Of a DNA stretch of 64,000 bases, positions 25,876 through 35,520 are shown in pieces; position 1 is the stretch's first letter, and each line of letters starts with the position of its first letter. The stretch covers positions 81,388,909 to 81,452,908 of the forward strand of contig OX638368.1 of assembly GCA_951812925.1 (NCBI GenBank), in the 5' to 3' direction. The position numbers and the translations under genes are program-made. The stretch is from Calliopum simillimum (taxonomy: Eukaryota > Arthropoda > Insecta > Diptera > Lauxaniidae). The notes beneath the pieces are model-generated. The model saw nothing but the letters and a program-made list of their open reading frames with translations, was not told the origin of the DNA and ran no database searches.

Positions 25876-27956
25876 TATGGGTGATTCTTAGATAACTGTG
25901 CTTTTTCGAGTTGTAAAATTGGCAGATAATTTGTTTGGATTTTTGCAAGTTTCTTCATGCTATCTTGTGTAAACACACTCTTAAAACTCACCTTTTAAGT
26001 AGATCAACTACAAGTGTGAATTTACGGCTTTGAGGTCGAAATTAAGAAATTTTGCTGCCACGTTTGTGACCAAATTGCCACGTTTGTGACCTTTTAGCCA
26101 CAGTATGGAAAAATCATGGTTTTGAAGCGTTTTGATGCATATAATGACAAATTTACACTTCAAGACTTATTTTGCAACAGTGTCATGTCTCTAGTGGTCC
26201 ATTTTTTTAAACCCTATCGCCCTAAAGATCAACAATGGTTTCCTGTTCTCTGTTTTTTTATCCGTTTATGGTGGACTAGGATCTCCTAATTACGAATCTG
26301 ATCTTGATTTTTTTCTATTACATCAGTATCCTTAGTTATCCTTGCTCAAAAGTGAAAAAATCACAGTTTTGACACCTACTTAATAAAAACAGCAACAAGT
26401 AAAATTAATTTTTGTCAATGGATTTAGACAGCCGAATTTATTATCAACAAGACATAATTTACTGTTTTTCAATTGGATTCCTAGATTCTGAGTTATAAGC
26501 CTTTAAAAAAAGGATACCTCTTAATAACACACTAAGGATTTTCTGGACCAAAAAATTAACAAAAATGGTAAGTTTTATTATTTTTATCAAAAATATAATT
26601 TATCACAAAAATTTTAAGCCCTTGCAGACTAAAATCGGATGAAAAAATAAGGCTCTATTGTAGATTTAGTGAATGAACAGATGAAATTTTGATTCTGTTA
26701 ATTTGCAAAGCAATAGTTTAGTAGGGTCATTCACTAAATCTAGCATAGAACTGTCATTTTTCACGCGATTATGGTCTGCAAGGTCACGAAATTTTTGTAA
26801 TTAAATATCCTACTGATAAAAATAATAAAACTTGATTTTTTGTAACTTTTGGGTCTCGAAAAATCGAAAGATGTTCTTATTTTAAACGTTTATAACTCGA
26901 AAGCTGGGAATGCAATTGAAAAACGGTAAATTATGTCTTGTTGACAATAAATTTGGCTGTCTGAATCCATTAACAAAAATTAATTTTACTTGTTGTTGTT
27001 TTTGTTCTATAGCTTTAAGTAGATGTCAAAACAGTGATTTTTTCACTTTTGAGCAAGGATAACTCAGGATTCCGATGGTGTAGAAAAATTTTTGTATTAA
27101 AAACATAATTAATAGCCTCCAACTTAACATCTGTATACTCAAACTTTATATCGAAATATGTTTTTTGCAGACTGATAAAAAGTGCCACGTTTGTGACATT
27201 TTTGATGCGCCACGTTTGTGACATTTTTTGTAGTTTATCGCTCATTGTAAAGCACGCTTTTGAGTTCAAGATTTTTCCGAAAGAATTTGGGGTCATGTAT
27301 GCAAATCCTACAAAAAAATTGTTTCATGCATAAAATAAAATGTACTACCTGGGAGTGCCGAGTGCCACGTTTGTGACCATAATTTAAAAAAAACTGCTTT
27401 TGTTTATAAACTGCCCTATAAAACGCAAACAGATTTCTTTTTGGACTCGTCTTGACACGATGACCTTTGGGTGATGGATAGTGATCAGAACTAATGCATA
27501 TGTATTGCAATCTATTGACTGAAACAGTAGTACCATGCAGTAGTAGCATAATGCTTTCAAGAAATTTTTTTTTTCCAAAACTAGGGGACACTTTTCAATT
27601 CGAAATTGTGCCCTCTAAAAATTATTTAAAACTGCAGATAAGCTCAGAATATTGTAGCCTTCAGTATTTACTTAATATGTGTAGTAACTTGTTTTCTGTT
27701 CCATTTCCGTTTTTTGGTCGTTTTTCATCGTTTTGTGTATAAAAAGTAGGGGTAGGACATGCCACGTTTGTGACATTTGGGGTATATTTGCAAACTTTCA
27801 AAGTAGACCAATAAATATTTGGTGGTAAAATTGATACGCTCTATTAGAAAAGCATAGTTTCTAACTTATAGCGTAATTTTTTGTGAAAAAAAGCCTACTG
27901 TATAGGTGAAATCGCCAGAGGACACAAAAAGTACAGTTATCTGAGAATCACCCATA
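25876..27956. mobile_element. Foldback element F7 (2,081 bp) with TA duplication
   Basis: Inverted ends are TATGGGTGATTCTTAGATAA (25876) and, read from 27956, TATGGGTGATTCTCAGATAA, with TA at each edge. A second, inner inverted repeat spans about 26270-27110; the block around GACATAATTTACTGTTTTTC near 26451 matches its complement near 26920. The 14-mer GCCACGTTTGTGAC occurs six times, always on the same strand (26057, 26077, 27184, 27209, 27364, 27761). No transposase is seen. Interior similarity links it to the hAT-type element at 23284. Confidence 0.85.
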
Positions 27957-27958
27957 TA

Positions 27959-28689
27959 TCATCCATAGCATTTTAATGTCGATATCCATAATTTTGTCGT
28001 TCAGAGTTGTATTGACGATTTATTGATCTAATTTTTGTTTTTAAGTTTAGCTTTTTGTTTTTGGTAATAAACAGCGTTTAATAAGAATATTTCCTTAGGT
28101 GGTCAGCCTCCTTAACCCATTTTTTTAAACGGTTATAATATTTGTGCATCTAATTTTCTTGTCCGTCCCGTTTTAGAAAATTACAAAAAAGATCCAAGCT
28201 GAACCCTGATTACTTGTCTGAACTCAGTTCCAAAAAAAAATTATATGCTGAAAACAAGGCATTTTCCTTCCTTCGTGAGTAGAATCACCCATTTCTATTT
28301 TGTAATACAAATAAGTCTGTTTATTTTATTAGAAACGTTTTATTCAATGAAAGTACAAGCAAATATTGTTTTTTTTGTGTAGGGGACTTAGTACTTCGTT
28401 CATATTTTTCATAGTATTCATTTTTTTTAAAAAGCCAAGCGATTTGAATGCCTTTTCAAAATGGGTAATAACTCTAAAATCGACTTGGTTTAAGAGGTTA
28501 AGAAACTGTTCGGAAAATTTAGGTTTTTAAATTTTTCAGTTTTCGAGTTATATATGCCTGATATTTTACGTCGAATACTATAGTATAAACAAAGTTCGCC
28601 TAAAGAAAAGTCTTTGTTAGAAAAAAAAAAGAACATCTGAATGTGATTAAGTTCTTCCAAATTATGTCCATATACATACATTCATATAT
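27959..28689. other. AT-rich intron sequence, nothing recognised
   Basis: No domain-bearing frame and no paired repeats were seen between F7 and the tail of the antisense retrotransposon. Confidence 0.4.
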
Positions 28690-28904
28690 CCGTTTATTCT
28701 CTAATTGATTGATTTAATTGATTTATTGATTTATTGATTTAAATTGTTTGCATAGAAGAGCTTAGTCTTTAACATGCCACTTGTTCATAGTAATAACAAC
28801 GAAATATAATTATAACAATCTTAAAAATAGTTATCACATAGCTTTTAAATTCTTAAATACTGAAAAAGAGTCAATATAAAATAAAATCTAAAAATGAGAA
28901 AAGA

Positions 28905-31727
28905 TTATGAGGAGAAATACTGAAAGATTAAATGCTTGAAGTTGTTTTTAGATGAAACAGTTTTGATTGTATTTGGCAATGAGTTCCATAGTCTAGTGGC
29001 ATTTACAAAGAATAGTCTGCTGCTGCTTACGTAATTAAAACGAGGAATGATAAGAGTTATATTTCTATTTGACCTGGAAAACTGTAGTTTTTCATATAAA
29101 TAATAAGGGGTCTTTGAGTGTAACAAATTATGTAAAAATATACAGTTTCTCGCCTTTATATAGTTCAAGATGTTACATCCAAGAATCTTGTTAGCAAATA
29201 CCGTGATATGCTCATACCTAGTTTTGCTATAAACGAAACGAGCCGCATTATTGAATGCAACCAACAGTTTATGATGAGATGCAGAGTCAAGATTACTATA
29301 AACGACTTCGAAATAGGTTATTAATGGGACTACAAGCTGAAGGACTAATTTCCGTTTTGTTTCAACAGGTATGAAAGATGCAGATCTTCTCAAATTACGC
29401 AAAGTATAAAATATTTTGCTAATAACTGAGTTAATGTGGTCTTCACAAGTCAATGAAGAGTTTATGTAGAACCCTAAGTTTTTGGCTTTGCTAACAACTT
29501 TTAGTGCCACGCCATTAAGCAGAATTTGAGGCAAATCCGAAATAAAATACGCTGTCTTGGAGATAGGTAGAACAAATGATTTAAGTGGGTTAAGTTTAAG
29601 TTTATTCGATTCAGCCCATTTGGCAATTGTATTTAAATCTTCATTTATTCTTGCACATAAATCTTCAACAAGTCCTATTGGCCTCGACAAGTACAACTGT
29701 AAGTCATCAGCATATGCATGCAGGGTGACATGCTGAATCTTATTAAATATGTCATTTATGAACATCGTAAACAAAAGCAGGCCAAGTACAGAGCCTTGTG
29801 GTACTCCACTGGTTAAGCTCTTGTATCCCGAGTAACAAGTGTTAATCTTAACTCTCTGAGTTCTGCCTACTAGGTAGCTATACAACAGACGGACTGCAAT
29901 TCCAGAAAAACCGAAATACATCTTCAACTTATCACATAATATGGAGTGATCTACCAAGTCAAATGCCTTCGAGAAGTCTAGCAAGCAAAGACAAGTTATC
30001 TTCCCTTCGTCATATGGCATCCTTATGTCATCTAAAATCTTCACAATTGCCGTGGAACAACTATGACCTGGCCTAAATCCCGATTGAAGTGGCGACATTA
30101 AGTTTAAATTACTGATGTGATAGCGAATTTGTTCAGCCATTAAAGCTTCACAGACTTTAGAGATACATGGCAATAAACTTACTGGGCGAAAATCAGATGG
30201 TTCACACGCATTGTTCTTTTTAGCAAGAGGAATAATGGTCGCTACTTTCCAGACATCAGGGAAGCATGAGCTTGTAAAACAATGATTCATTATATGAGTC
30301 AAAGGGCTCAATATATAAGGTAAAATTAGCTTTATAAATTTTATCGATATACCATCTTCTCCAGTTGCATTCGATTTTATCTTATTAACTGCAAAAACGA
30401 CGTCAGACTCACCTACACCACTGAATTCAAAAAGATCAGGGAAATTTTGATTAGAATCCCTTTCAAAATTGCTAACTAAAGTAGCTGCTGTCGCAGAAGC
30501 AGATACTAAATAATCGTTAATTTGATCTGGATCAATCTGACATTCAAGTGAAGACTTATTGCAGATACCGATCTGCTTTAAATTGCTCCAAAGTACTTTG
30601 GAGGACTGAGAAGGACTAAGTTTCTGCATAAAAAAATGACGTTTAGCTTGTTTAACAGCTGTATTGGCTAAATTTCTTGCCCTTCTGTGCACTTCCCAGT
30701 TAGTTGCAGTGGGGCTTCTTTTCCACGTATTGTATGTTCTATGACGTTTTTTAATAGCCAGTTTTACATGATCTGTAAGCCAGGGACAGCTTACATTGGG
30801 AACACGACGATTACGCAGTGGAACATGTGTATCAAATAGTTCACTAATTTTGCTATTAAAAAATGTTAACTTGTCATTAACTGAGTTAAGTGCCCAACAT
30901 TCAGACCAATCAATAAGGGATAAATCATTGGACAAGGACATAAAATTGATACATTTATAATCACGGAAAAAGAAAGTATTATTACTAACTGTAGGAGTGA
31001 AAGTTACATTTAATGAGCAAAAAATCAAGTCATGATCAGATATGAATGATAATTGATCGAAAAGGAAAACAGATGAGACGTCCGACACAACAAAGACATC
31101 AAGTAAACTAGGACACGCATTATTAGCAAAGCGCGTCGGCAGATTAGTATTAACGACACTGAGTCCGATTTCATTTAAATCGCTAAGGAATGAATTAGTA
31201 AGATGATCACTGGACAAGAGATTTATGTTGAAGTCACCACAAATAACAAAATGATCATAGTCAATTGCACAGCCTGACAACATATTAAACAATGGATTTA
31301 AACTACAGTTCCGACTAGGATTATACACACAAGAGACTAAGATTTTAGTTATGTTATCATAAATAACAACATTTAAAAACTCAACATCCGATTCACAGGA
31401 CATGCTTAACACTTTCACATTTAAGTTTTCTCTACAATAGATTGCACAACCCCCACCTCTTTTACTAGTTCGATCATTTCGAAAAAGTTTAAAATTTTTT
31501 AGATTTAATATAGAATCATTTAAGTCTTTGTGGAACCAAGTTTCCGTTATGCAAATAATGTCAACGGCAGAATTTTCAAAGGTGTCCCTAACATAGTCTA
31601 GCTTAACGTCATTAAGGCTTCTCGCATTAAAATGCACCATATTAAAACCAGACCTTTGCTTACACAACACGTTAATCATTGCCTGGTGGATATTACCAGA
31701 GAAAGAATCAGTCATAACAACTGACAA
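28905..31727 (-). CDS. ORF2: endonuclease and reverse transcriptase of the non-LTR retrotransposon
   Basis: This uninterrupted 940-residue frame encodes the two enzymes that copy the element at a new site. The N-terminal AP-type endonuclease (about residues 28-240) shows FNARSL, ITETW, GDFNINLL and SDHDLIF, the expected metal-binding and catalytic blocks. The reverse transcriptase (about 440-720) shows LLDFSKAFDLVDH, GVPQGSVLG and the catalytic AYADDLQLY. A C-terminal region follows with no further domain I can name. The length is normal for ORF2 of Jockey/CR1-type elements. One oddity is GSVLGLLLF, where most relatives have Pro after LG. All catalytic motifs are present, so the copy may be recently active even though ORF1 is truncated. 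It is antisense to capa and lies about 1 kb from exon 2. The clade cannot be fixed by eye. Confidence 0.93.
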   Translation of the reverse strand: MSVVMTDSFSGNIHQAMINVLCKQRSGFNMVHFNARSLNDVKLDYVRDTFENSAVDIICITETWFHKDLNDSILNLKNFKLFRNDRTSKRGGGCAIYCRENLNVKVLSMSCESDVEFLNVVIYDNITKILVSCVYNPSRNCSLNPLFNMLSGCAIDYDHFVICGDFNINLLSSDHLTNSFLSDLNEIGLSVVNTNLPTRFANNACPSLLDVFVVSDVSSVFLFDQLSFISDHDLIFCSLNVTFTPTVSNNTFFFRDYKCINFMSLSNDLSLIDWSECWALNSVNDKLTFFNSKISELFDTHVPLRNRRVPNVSCPWLTDHVKLAIKKRHRTYNTWKRSPTATNWEVHRRARNLANTAVKQAKRHFFMQKLSPSQSSKVLWSNLKQIGICNKSSLECQIDPDQINDYLVSASATAATLVSNFERDSNQNFPDLFEFSGVGESDVVFAVNKIKSNATGEDGISIKFIKLILPYILSPLTHIMNHCFTSSCFPDVWKVATIIPLAKKNNACEPSDFRPVSLLPCISKVCEALMAEQIRYHISNLNLMSPLQSGFRPGHSCSTAIVKILDDIRMPYDEGKITCLCLLDFSKAFDLVDHSILCDKLKMYFGFSGIAVRLLYSYLVGRTQRVKINTCYSGYKSLTSGVPQGSVLGLLLFTMFINDIFNKIQHVTLHAYADDLQLYLSRPIGLVEDLCARINEDLNTIAKWAESNKLKLNPLKSFVLPISKTAYFISDLPQILLNGVALKVVSKAKNLGFYINSSLTCEDHINSVISKIFYTLRNLRRSASFIPVETKRKLVLQLVVPLITYFEVVYSNLDSASHHKLLVAFNNAARFVYSKTRYEHITVFANKILGCNILNYIKARNCIFLHNLLHSKTPYYLYEKLQFSRSNRNITLIIPRFNYVSSSRLFFVNATRLWNSLPNTIKTVSSKNNFKHLIFQYFSS

Positions 31728-31891
31728 TTTCAGGAATCATCTTAAAACAACAACCGCAAGAAGCATTAGAGAAACAGGAAAGGGCAGAAAAAAAATTATA
31801 AAAGTAAAAATAGAAAATTAATGAATAATTAATGTAAAAGGGGTTAAATAATAAATTAAATAATATATAATGTAATAAAAATTTATGTAAT

Positions 31892-32150
31892 TTAATCACT
31901 GCCAATCGCAGCAATAGTATTTTCCAGCATATCCATGTCATTAATAGGTATCTCTTCGCCATTTTTCTCCAACCTAATGTAGACGCAGCCACGCAGAACA
32001 AACGCATTATAGATGGTCTTACTGCGCTTGTGCACAATCGCAGCTTGGAGTATTTTGCGTGTATCAGCAGGCACGCTCTCATGGATGAAGACATTGTTGT
32101 CAAAGTCAAGCCCAGCTTCTCTCAAGTTGACAGCTTTTCTGAATTGCCGA
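31892..32150 (-). pseudogene. 5'-truncated ORF1 of the same retrotransposon
   Basis: The frame ends at 31892, 164 bases before the ORF2 start. From about 32145 it reads FRKAVNLREAG, later DTRKILQAA and IYIRLEKNGE-like text (seen as VYIRLEKNGE). This resembles the C-terminal domain of ORF1 proteins related to baculovirus FP25K, which occurs in several insect non-LTR retrotransposons. Codons upstream of about 32150 give an unrelated hydrophobic stretch that is probably flanking DNA. The N-terminal part of ORF1 is missing. Confidence 0.65.
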
Positions 32151-32733
32151 CGATAAACACCAATAAATAAAAAAAATATCCACATTAAGTTTGACTGAAA
32201 CATTGGTCTTCCAAATAAGCGTAGTTTTAAAGTATTATGCCAATCTTGAAAAAAAAAATAACACGTTGCTTATTATAATAAACGAGTAAACGAATCATGA
32301 TTAATTTGGAATTGCAATTGGAAATTTGGTCTTTGGCGTTTTCATTTAGGGACGCATACTTATTTGTGTCACTGTATGTACATATATTTGAATATCCGCC
32401 TTTGTAAATGAAAATTAACTTTATTGTCGGTATTTAGGGGCAAATTCCTATAATTCAATACAAAGACGCATCTTTATGTTTTTTGAGTTTCGTTTGAATA
32501 ATATTAATTATTCATTTTAAAACCAAATGGTAAAATTCGTTTCAATTGTTGGTTGTTGACGCTATGATGAAATTTTTGTGGTTGTATAGTATTGCTCCCT
32601 CTCGAGTTTTATGTTTGGTCACAGTTGTTAAGTTTCCAAGTGCCCTGACGCTGAGAAGACTATATTTTTTATAACAGTTTGAAGATTTATGTAAATATTT
32701 GTGTATGTTTTTTTTTTCAAATTTTCCTTTCAG

Positions 32734-32892
32734 AAATGGAACAGAATAAAAATCGTCGCGCTGGTGGCGTTCAGTCTGGGCTCTTTGCGTTTCCACGCGT
32801 TGGGCGCAGTGATCCCAGTTTGGTGAATAATCTGCATGAAGCGCAATCGGCGTTGGATGGTGTGTACTCATCATCATATGAGGAATATGAAG
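32734..32892 (+). CDS. capa: capa exon 2: CAPA-1 (periviscerokinin) peptide
   Basis: The acceptor CAG ends at 32733 and the donor GTATGT starts at 32893. The exon encodes residues 27-79 plus the first base of codon 80 and is in phase with both neighbours. NRR at 33-35 is a dibasic cleavage site. AGGVQSGLFAFPRV (36-49) follows, with Gly50 as amide donor and Arg51 as cleavage site, giving an FPRV-amide peptide of the CAPA/periviscerokinin family. Such peptides are released from neurosecretory cells of the ventral cord and act on Malpighian tubules in flies. The next residues, SDPSL, and the acidic spacer with SYEEYE closely follow the Drosophila precursor layout. Some of this is family knowledge; the peptide and its processing sites are read directly from the sequence. 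Confidence 0.95.
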
Positions 32893-33198
32893 GTATGTTT
32901 TTGTAAAGAGTGTAAACAGTACGGGCAACTTTGATATGACTTCGTTCTTCAATTTTTTTAATTCCAATATTAGAAAATGTCCTAGAGATTAACTATTTAA
33001 CCTTTTTTCTATAAACATCCATTTCATATGATCAAAAATAGATAAAGAAATATAAGTATTTCATATATGGGTCATTCCATTGTGTCTCACGAGACATTTG
33101 GCTCTAGAATTTGATAAAATTTTAGTCATTACTAAGTTGTTTAAAGCTGTAAAACGATGCAAACTGTCCCAAAGCAAAACTAAAGAAGGATGTTCTTA

Positions 33199-33860
33199 CT
33201 AAGCAACTCCCCTTGCTTTCCCTCTTAAATAAGTGTGAGTAACGGAACATGAAATGGAACGCTCTTTTACAGTTACATTCTTAAAGTAGGATTTTAGCCA
33301 AACTGCTGCTTTTTTATAATTTTTTTTAAATTTATATTGAAGAATTATGTGATAAACAAAAACTACACAGAGCGAAGAACAAACGAAGTTCGTGAGTGTT
33401 TTAACTACGTTTCGTTGCTGATTTGGATTTAACAACGCTCCAAGCTCATATTTGTATGGTGCGTTGCGAAATCACTCACAAACGTAGTTCAAACTTATAC
33501 AACAAGTTGTCAAGCGTTGTTGAGTCCGAATCAGCAACAAAACGTAGTCAAAACACTCACGAAGCGTTGTTAAACTCAAATCAGCAACGAAACTTAGTTA
33601 AAACACCACGAAACGTAGTTAAATCCAAATTAGCTAAATTCAAAACAAATATACACTTTCAGTCAACTTCACAATAATGATGCCCGTAGCTGAGTTGCTA
33701 ACGTCTGCATCTATCACGCGACAGGTTCCAGGTTCAGATCTCCCCAATATCAAAACAGAAAAAATTTTATTTAAAGCATAAAATTGAAAATAAAAAAAGA
33801 AAAAGTTTTCATTTCCGTTGACAGGAAAAAATTAATTAAGAAACATTTTTTTTTCTTTTG
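33199..33860 (+). repeat. Composite repeat with ACGTAGTT arrays and a tRNA-like head
   Basis: From about 33385 to 33640 the words AACGTAGTTAAAAC, CACTCACGAA and AAATCAGCAACGAAAC alternate in both orientations and make local inverted repeats. A tRNA-like segment follows: A-box-like TAGCTGAGTTGC (33687-33698) and B-box-like GGTTCAGATC (33731-33740). After it comes an AT-rich tail around AAAGCATAAAATTGAAAATA. A second copy lies in the opposite orientation at 47990-48606. The layout fits a tRNA-derived SINE joined to, or inserted in, a foldback element. Confidence 0.7.
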
Positions 33861-33871
33861 TATTTTATTTT

Positions 33872-34873
33872 ATGGGCATGGAACATCAGAGTGTCAAAAA
33901 AGCGTTTTTGCGAAAAATCGATGCAATTTTTTTTCTAAGTCCCGCCATTTTGTCAATTTTTAATTTTTGTTTGATTTTTGTAGCATTTTAAATGTTATTT
34001 TGATTTCCATTTTTAAATTTTGAAAATGGCGACGTTTGCTAAGTTTTTCGTCAGAGCTTCCACTTACTGTTACTCATTGTTTTAGTGAAATTTGGTTCGA
34101 TTATCTCAAATAACGATTTCAATATAGCATTTTGAAACTTTTGCTTATATGGGAGGAACCACGCCCGCTAGTCCGAATTCGCCTAGCTTTTGGTCAGAGC
34201 TTAAGCTTACCATCCCTAGTATTTATGTGTATTTTGCTTCCGTTATCGCAAAATTTGCCCCTGATATTGCGTTTTGAACATATTCTTTGTATGGGCGGTT
34301 GGCGTGTCCGTTGACCGATTTTGCTCATTTTCAATCCCTCGTGCTAACGAAGGATGAACGAAGGCAGAGAACCAAATTTCATTGAATTATCCTGCTCAGT
34401 TTTCCCAAAAAATGTATTTCCAAGCACAGACAGCCAGCCTGCCAGACAGACGGACATGGCTATGTTGACTCAGGAGGTGACGCTGATCAAGAATATATAT
34501 ATGTATATAATACGGAAGGACAAAGTGAATATACCCTGGGTGTAGGGCATAAAATTTTTTTTTTTTAAATAAAGTTAAAAAAATTGTCATGCGACTTTTT
34601 AGAAAAAAAAAAATCCCAGTGGATTTCACAAGCATTTAGCGCAAACCAAATCTTTTGGAAAACTTTGTTTTTCATCCATCTTTCTGTAAAAACAAATAAA
34701 AAAAAAACAAAAAATATCATTTTGAGAAAATCAACTTTTAAGATTTTCATACTACAAGGATTCGAAAACGAAATTTAAAAAAATTTATTTTTGACAAAAT
34801 GGTGTAGCTTGGAAAAAAATTGCATTGATTTTTCGCAAAAACACTGTTTTGACACTTTAAAGTTCCATGCCCA
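33872..34873. repeat. Foldback element in capa intron 2
   Basis: ATGGGCATGGAACATCAGAG (33872) and the following ~80 bases, including TTTTTGCGAAAAATCGATGC, are matched inverted up to 34873. The dispersed repeat at 34120-34556 lies in its middle. Confidence 0.75.
34120..34556 (+). repeat. Dispersed repeat ending in ATACCC...GGGCATAAAA
   Basis: It begins GCATTTTGAAACTTTTGCTT and contains GGAGGAACCACGCCC, GGACATGGCTATGTTGACTC and GGAAGGACAAAGTGAATATA, and ends with a short hairpin around CCCTGGGTGTAGGG. The same blocks in the same order occur at 39556-40147 and, reversed, at 46418-47000. The repeat class is not known to me. Similar TATACCC repeats with GGACATGGCT words are common in fly genomes. 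Confidence 0.75.
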
Positions 34874-35088
34874 TAACTTGCAAAAAAATAATGAGAGGTC
34901 TCTGAGCACGTAGAACAGCTCTGTAAATTTTTATAAAAATCTGAGAACCCAACTGCAAATTTCGAAATATTTGAGATGGAAAGGGTCGCATATTGTTCGA
35001 GTCCTTTGTACATTTGTTTCTTTGTAATGTTTTCTATGTATTTTTGAGGAATTAAACTCTATTTAAACAAATATAAATCAAATTTCAG

Positions 35089-35321
35089 AATTCCCGAAAA
35101 CTGATATGAAGCGCGCTAGCATGATGGATCTTCCACGCGTAGGACGCAATGATGTGGAAATACGCAAATGGGCGCATTTGCTGCAGCAGGCATTGGACAA
35201 ACGAGCGGGACCAAGTGCAACTTCAGGACTCTGGTTTGGGCCACGTTTAGGTAAACGAAGCGTGAGTTCCCAGGAACAAAAGAATGCAGTTAAGTTTTCG
35301 GTGCAGAAGGAGAATTTTTAA
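35089..35321 (+). CDS. capa: capa exon 3: CAPA-2 and pyrokinin peptides, stop
   Basis: The last exon completes codon 80 and runs to TAA at 35319-35321, giving a 156-residue precursor. After MKR (86-88) comes ASMMDLPRV (89-97) with Gly98-Arg99, the position of the second CAPA peptide. A conserved spacer with RKWAHLL (105-111) and DKR (116-118) follows, then AGPSATSGLWFGPRL (119-133) with Gly134-Lys135-Arg136, a WFGPRL-amide pyrokinin. A 20-residue tail ends the protein. Spacer and pyrokinin closely match the Drosophila precursor. The odd point is the second peptide: its core is LPRV, not the usual FPRV, and Met-Met-Asp replaces the Gly-Leu-Val-Ala-type residues. The frame is open and processing sites are intact, so the peptide should still be made. 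Confidence 0.95.
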
Positions 35322-35514
35322 ACCACCAAAATGAGAACAACATGACATAAGGCAAACAACGATCTTTTTGACACACTTTAAGGACCTGATGACACCGAAA
35401 TACTATGAGAAATTGTAACAATTTATAGCACACATACACACACATTTATATAAATATATTATATACACTTTATAAACGATGTATAGTAGTACTTATGTAG
35501 GTATAATAAATTCA

Positions 35515-35520
35515 TTTGTA
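35515..35520 (+). terminator. capa: Probable capa polyadenylation signal
   Basis: AATAAA about 195 bases after the stop codon, followed by a T/G-rich stretch. It gives a normal short 3' UTR; other AT-rich hexamers nearby cannot be excluded. Confidence 0.5.

Larger units (their letters stand above)
28690..32150 (-). mobile_element. Nearly complete non-LTR retrotransposon, antisense in capa intron 1
   Basis: The unit comprises the 3' part of ORF1, a complete ORF2 and a 3' UTR that ends (read on the - strand) in ATCA/AATCA-type repeats at about 28705-28740 instead of poly(A). The 5' end is cut within ORF1 near 32150, as expected from incomplete reverse transcription. Target duplications were not resolved, so both ends are approximate. 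Confidence 0.85.
5065..32733 (+). other. capa: capa intron 1 (about 27.7 kb), packed with mobile elements
   Basis: The donor is GTGAGT at 5065 and the acceptor a pyrimidine-rich tract ending in CAG at 32731-32733. The intron holds the foldbacks F2, F3, F5 and F7, a nested hAT/non-LTR/MITE block, several MITEs, a hAT-type element and an antisense non-LTR retrotransposon. No other host gene was seen inside it. Confidence 0.7.
32893..35088 (+). other. capa: capa intron 2 (about 2.2 kb)
   Basis: It is bounded by GTATGT at 32893 and a TTTCAG acceptor at 35083-35088. It contains a repeat with a tRNA-like head (33199-33860) and a foldback (33872-34873) that carries a dispersed repeat. No other gene was seen. 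Confidence 0.85.

Noticed and set aside
31708..32109. 133-codon - strand frame between ORF1 and ORF2
   Set aside because: It overlaps the ORF1 frame that shows family similarity, has a hydrophobic AT-driven tail and no recognisable domain.
32542..32967. 141-codon - strand frame across capa exon 2
   Set aside because: It is the antisense shadow of a well-supported exon and has no recognisable domain.
33677..33750. Functional tRNA gene
   Set aside because: A- and B-box words are present but the acceptor and anticodon arms do not pair; the reversed copy at 48240-48300 shows it is a repeat.
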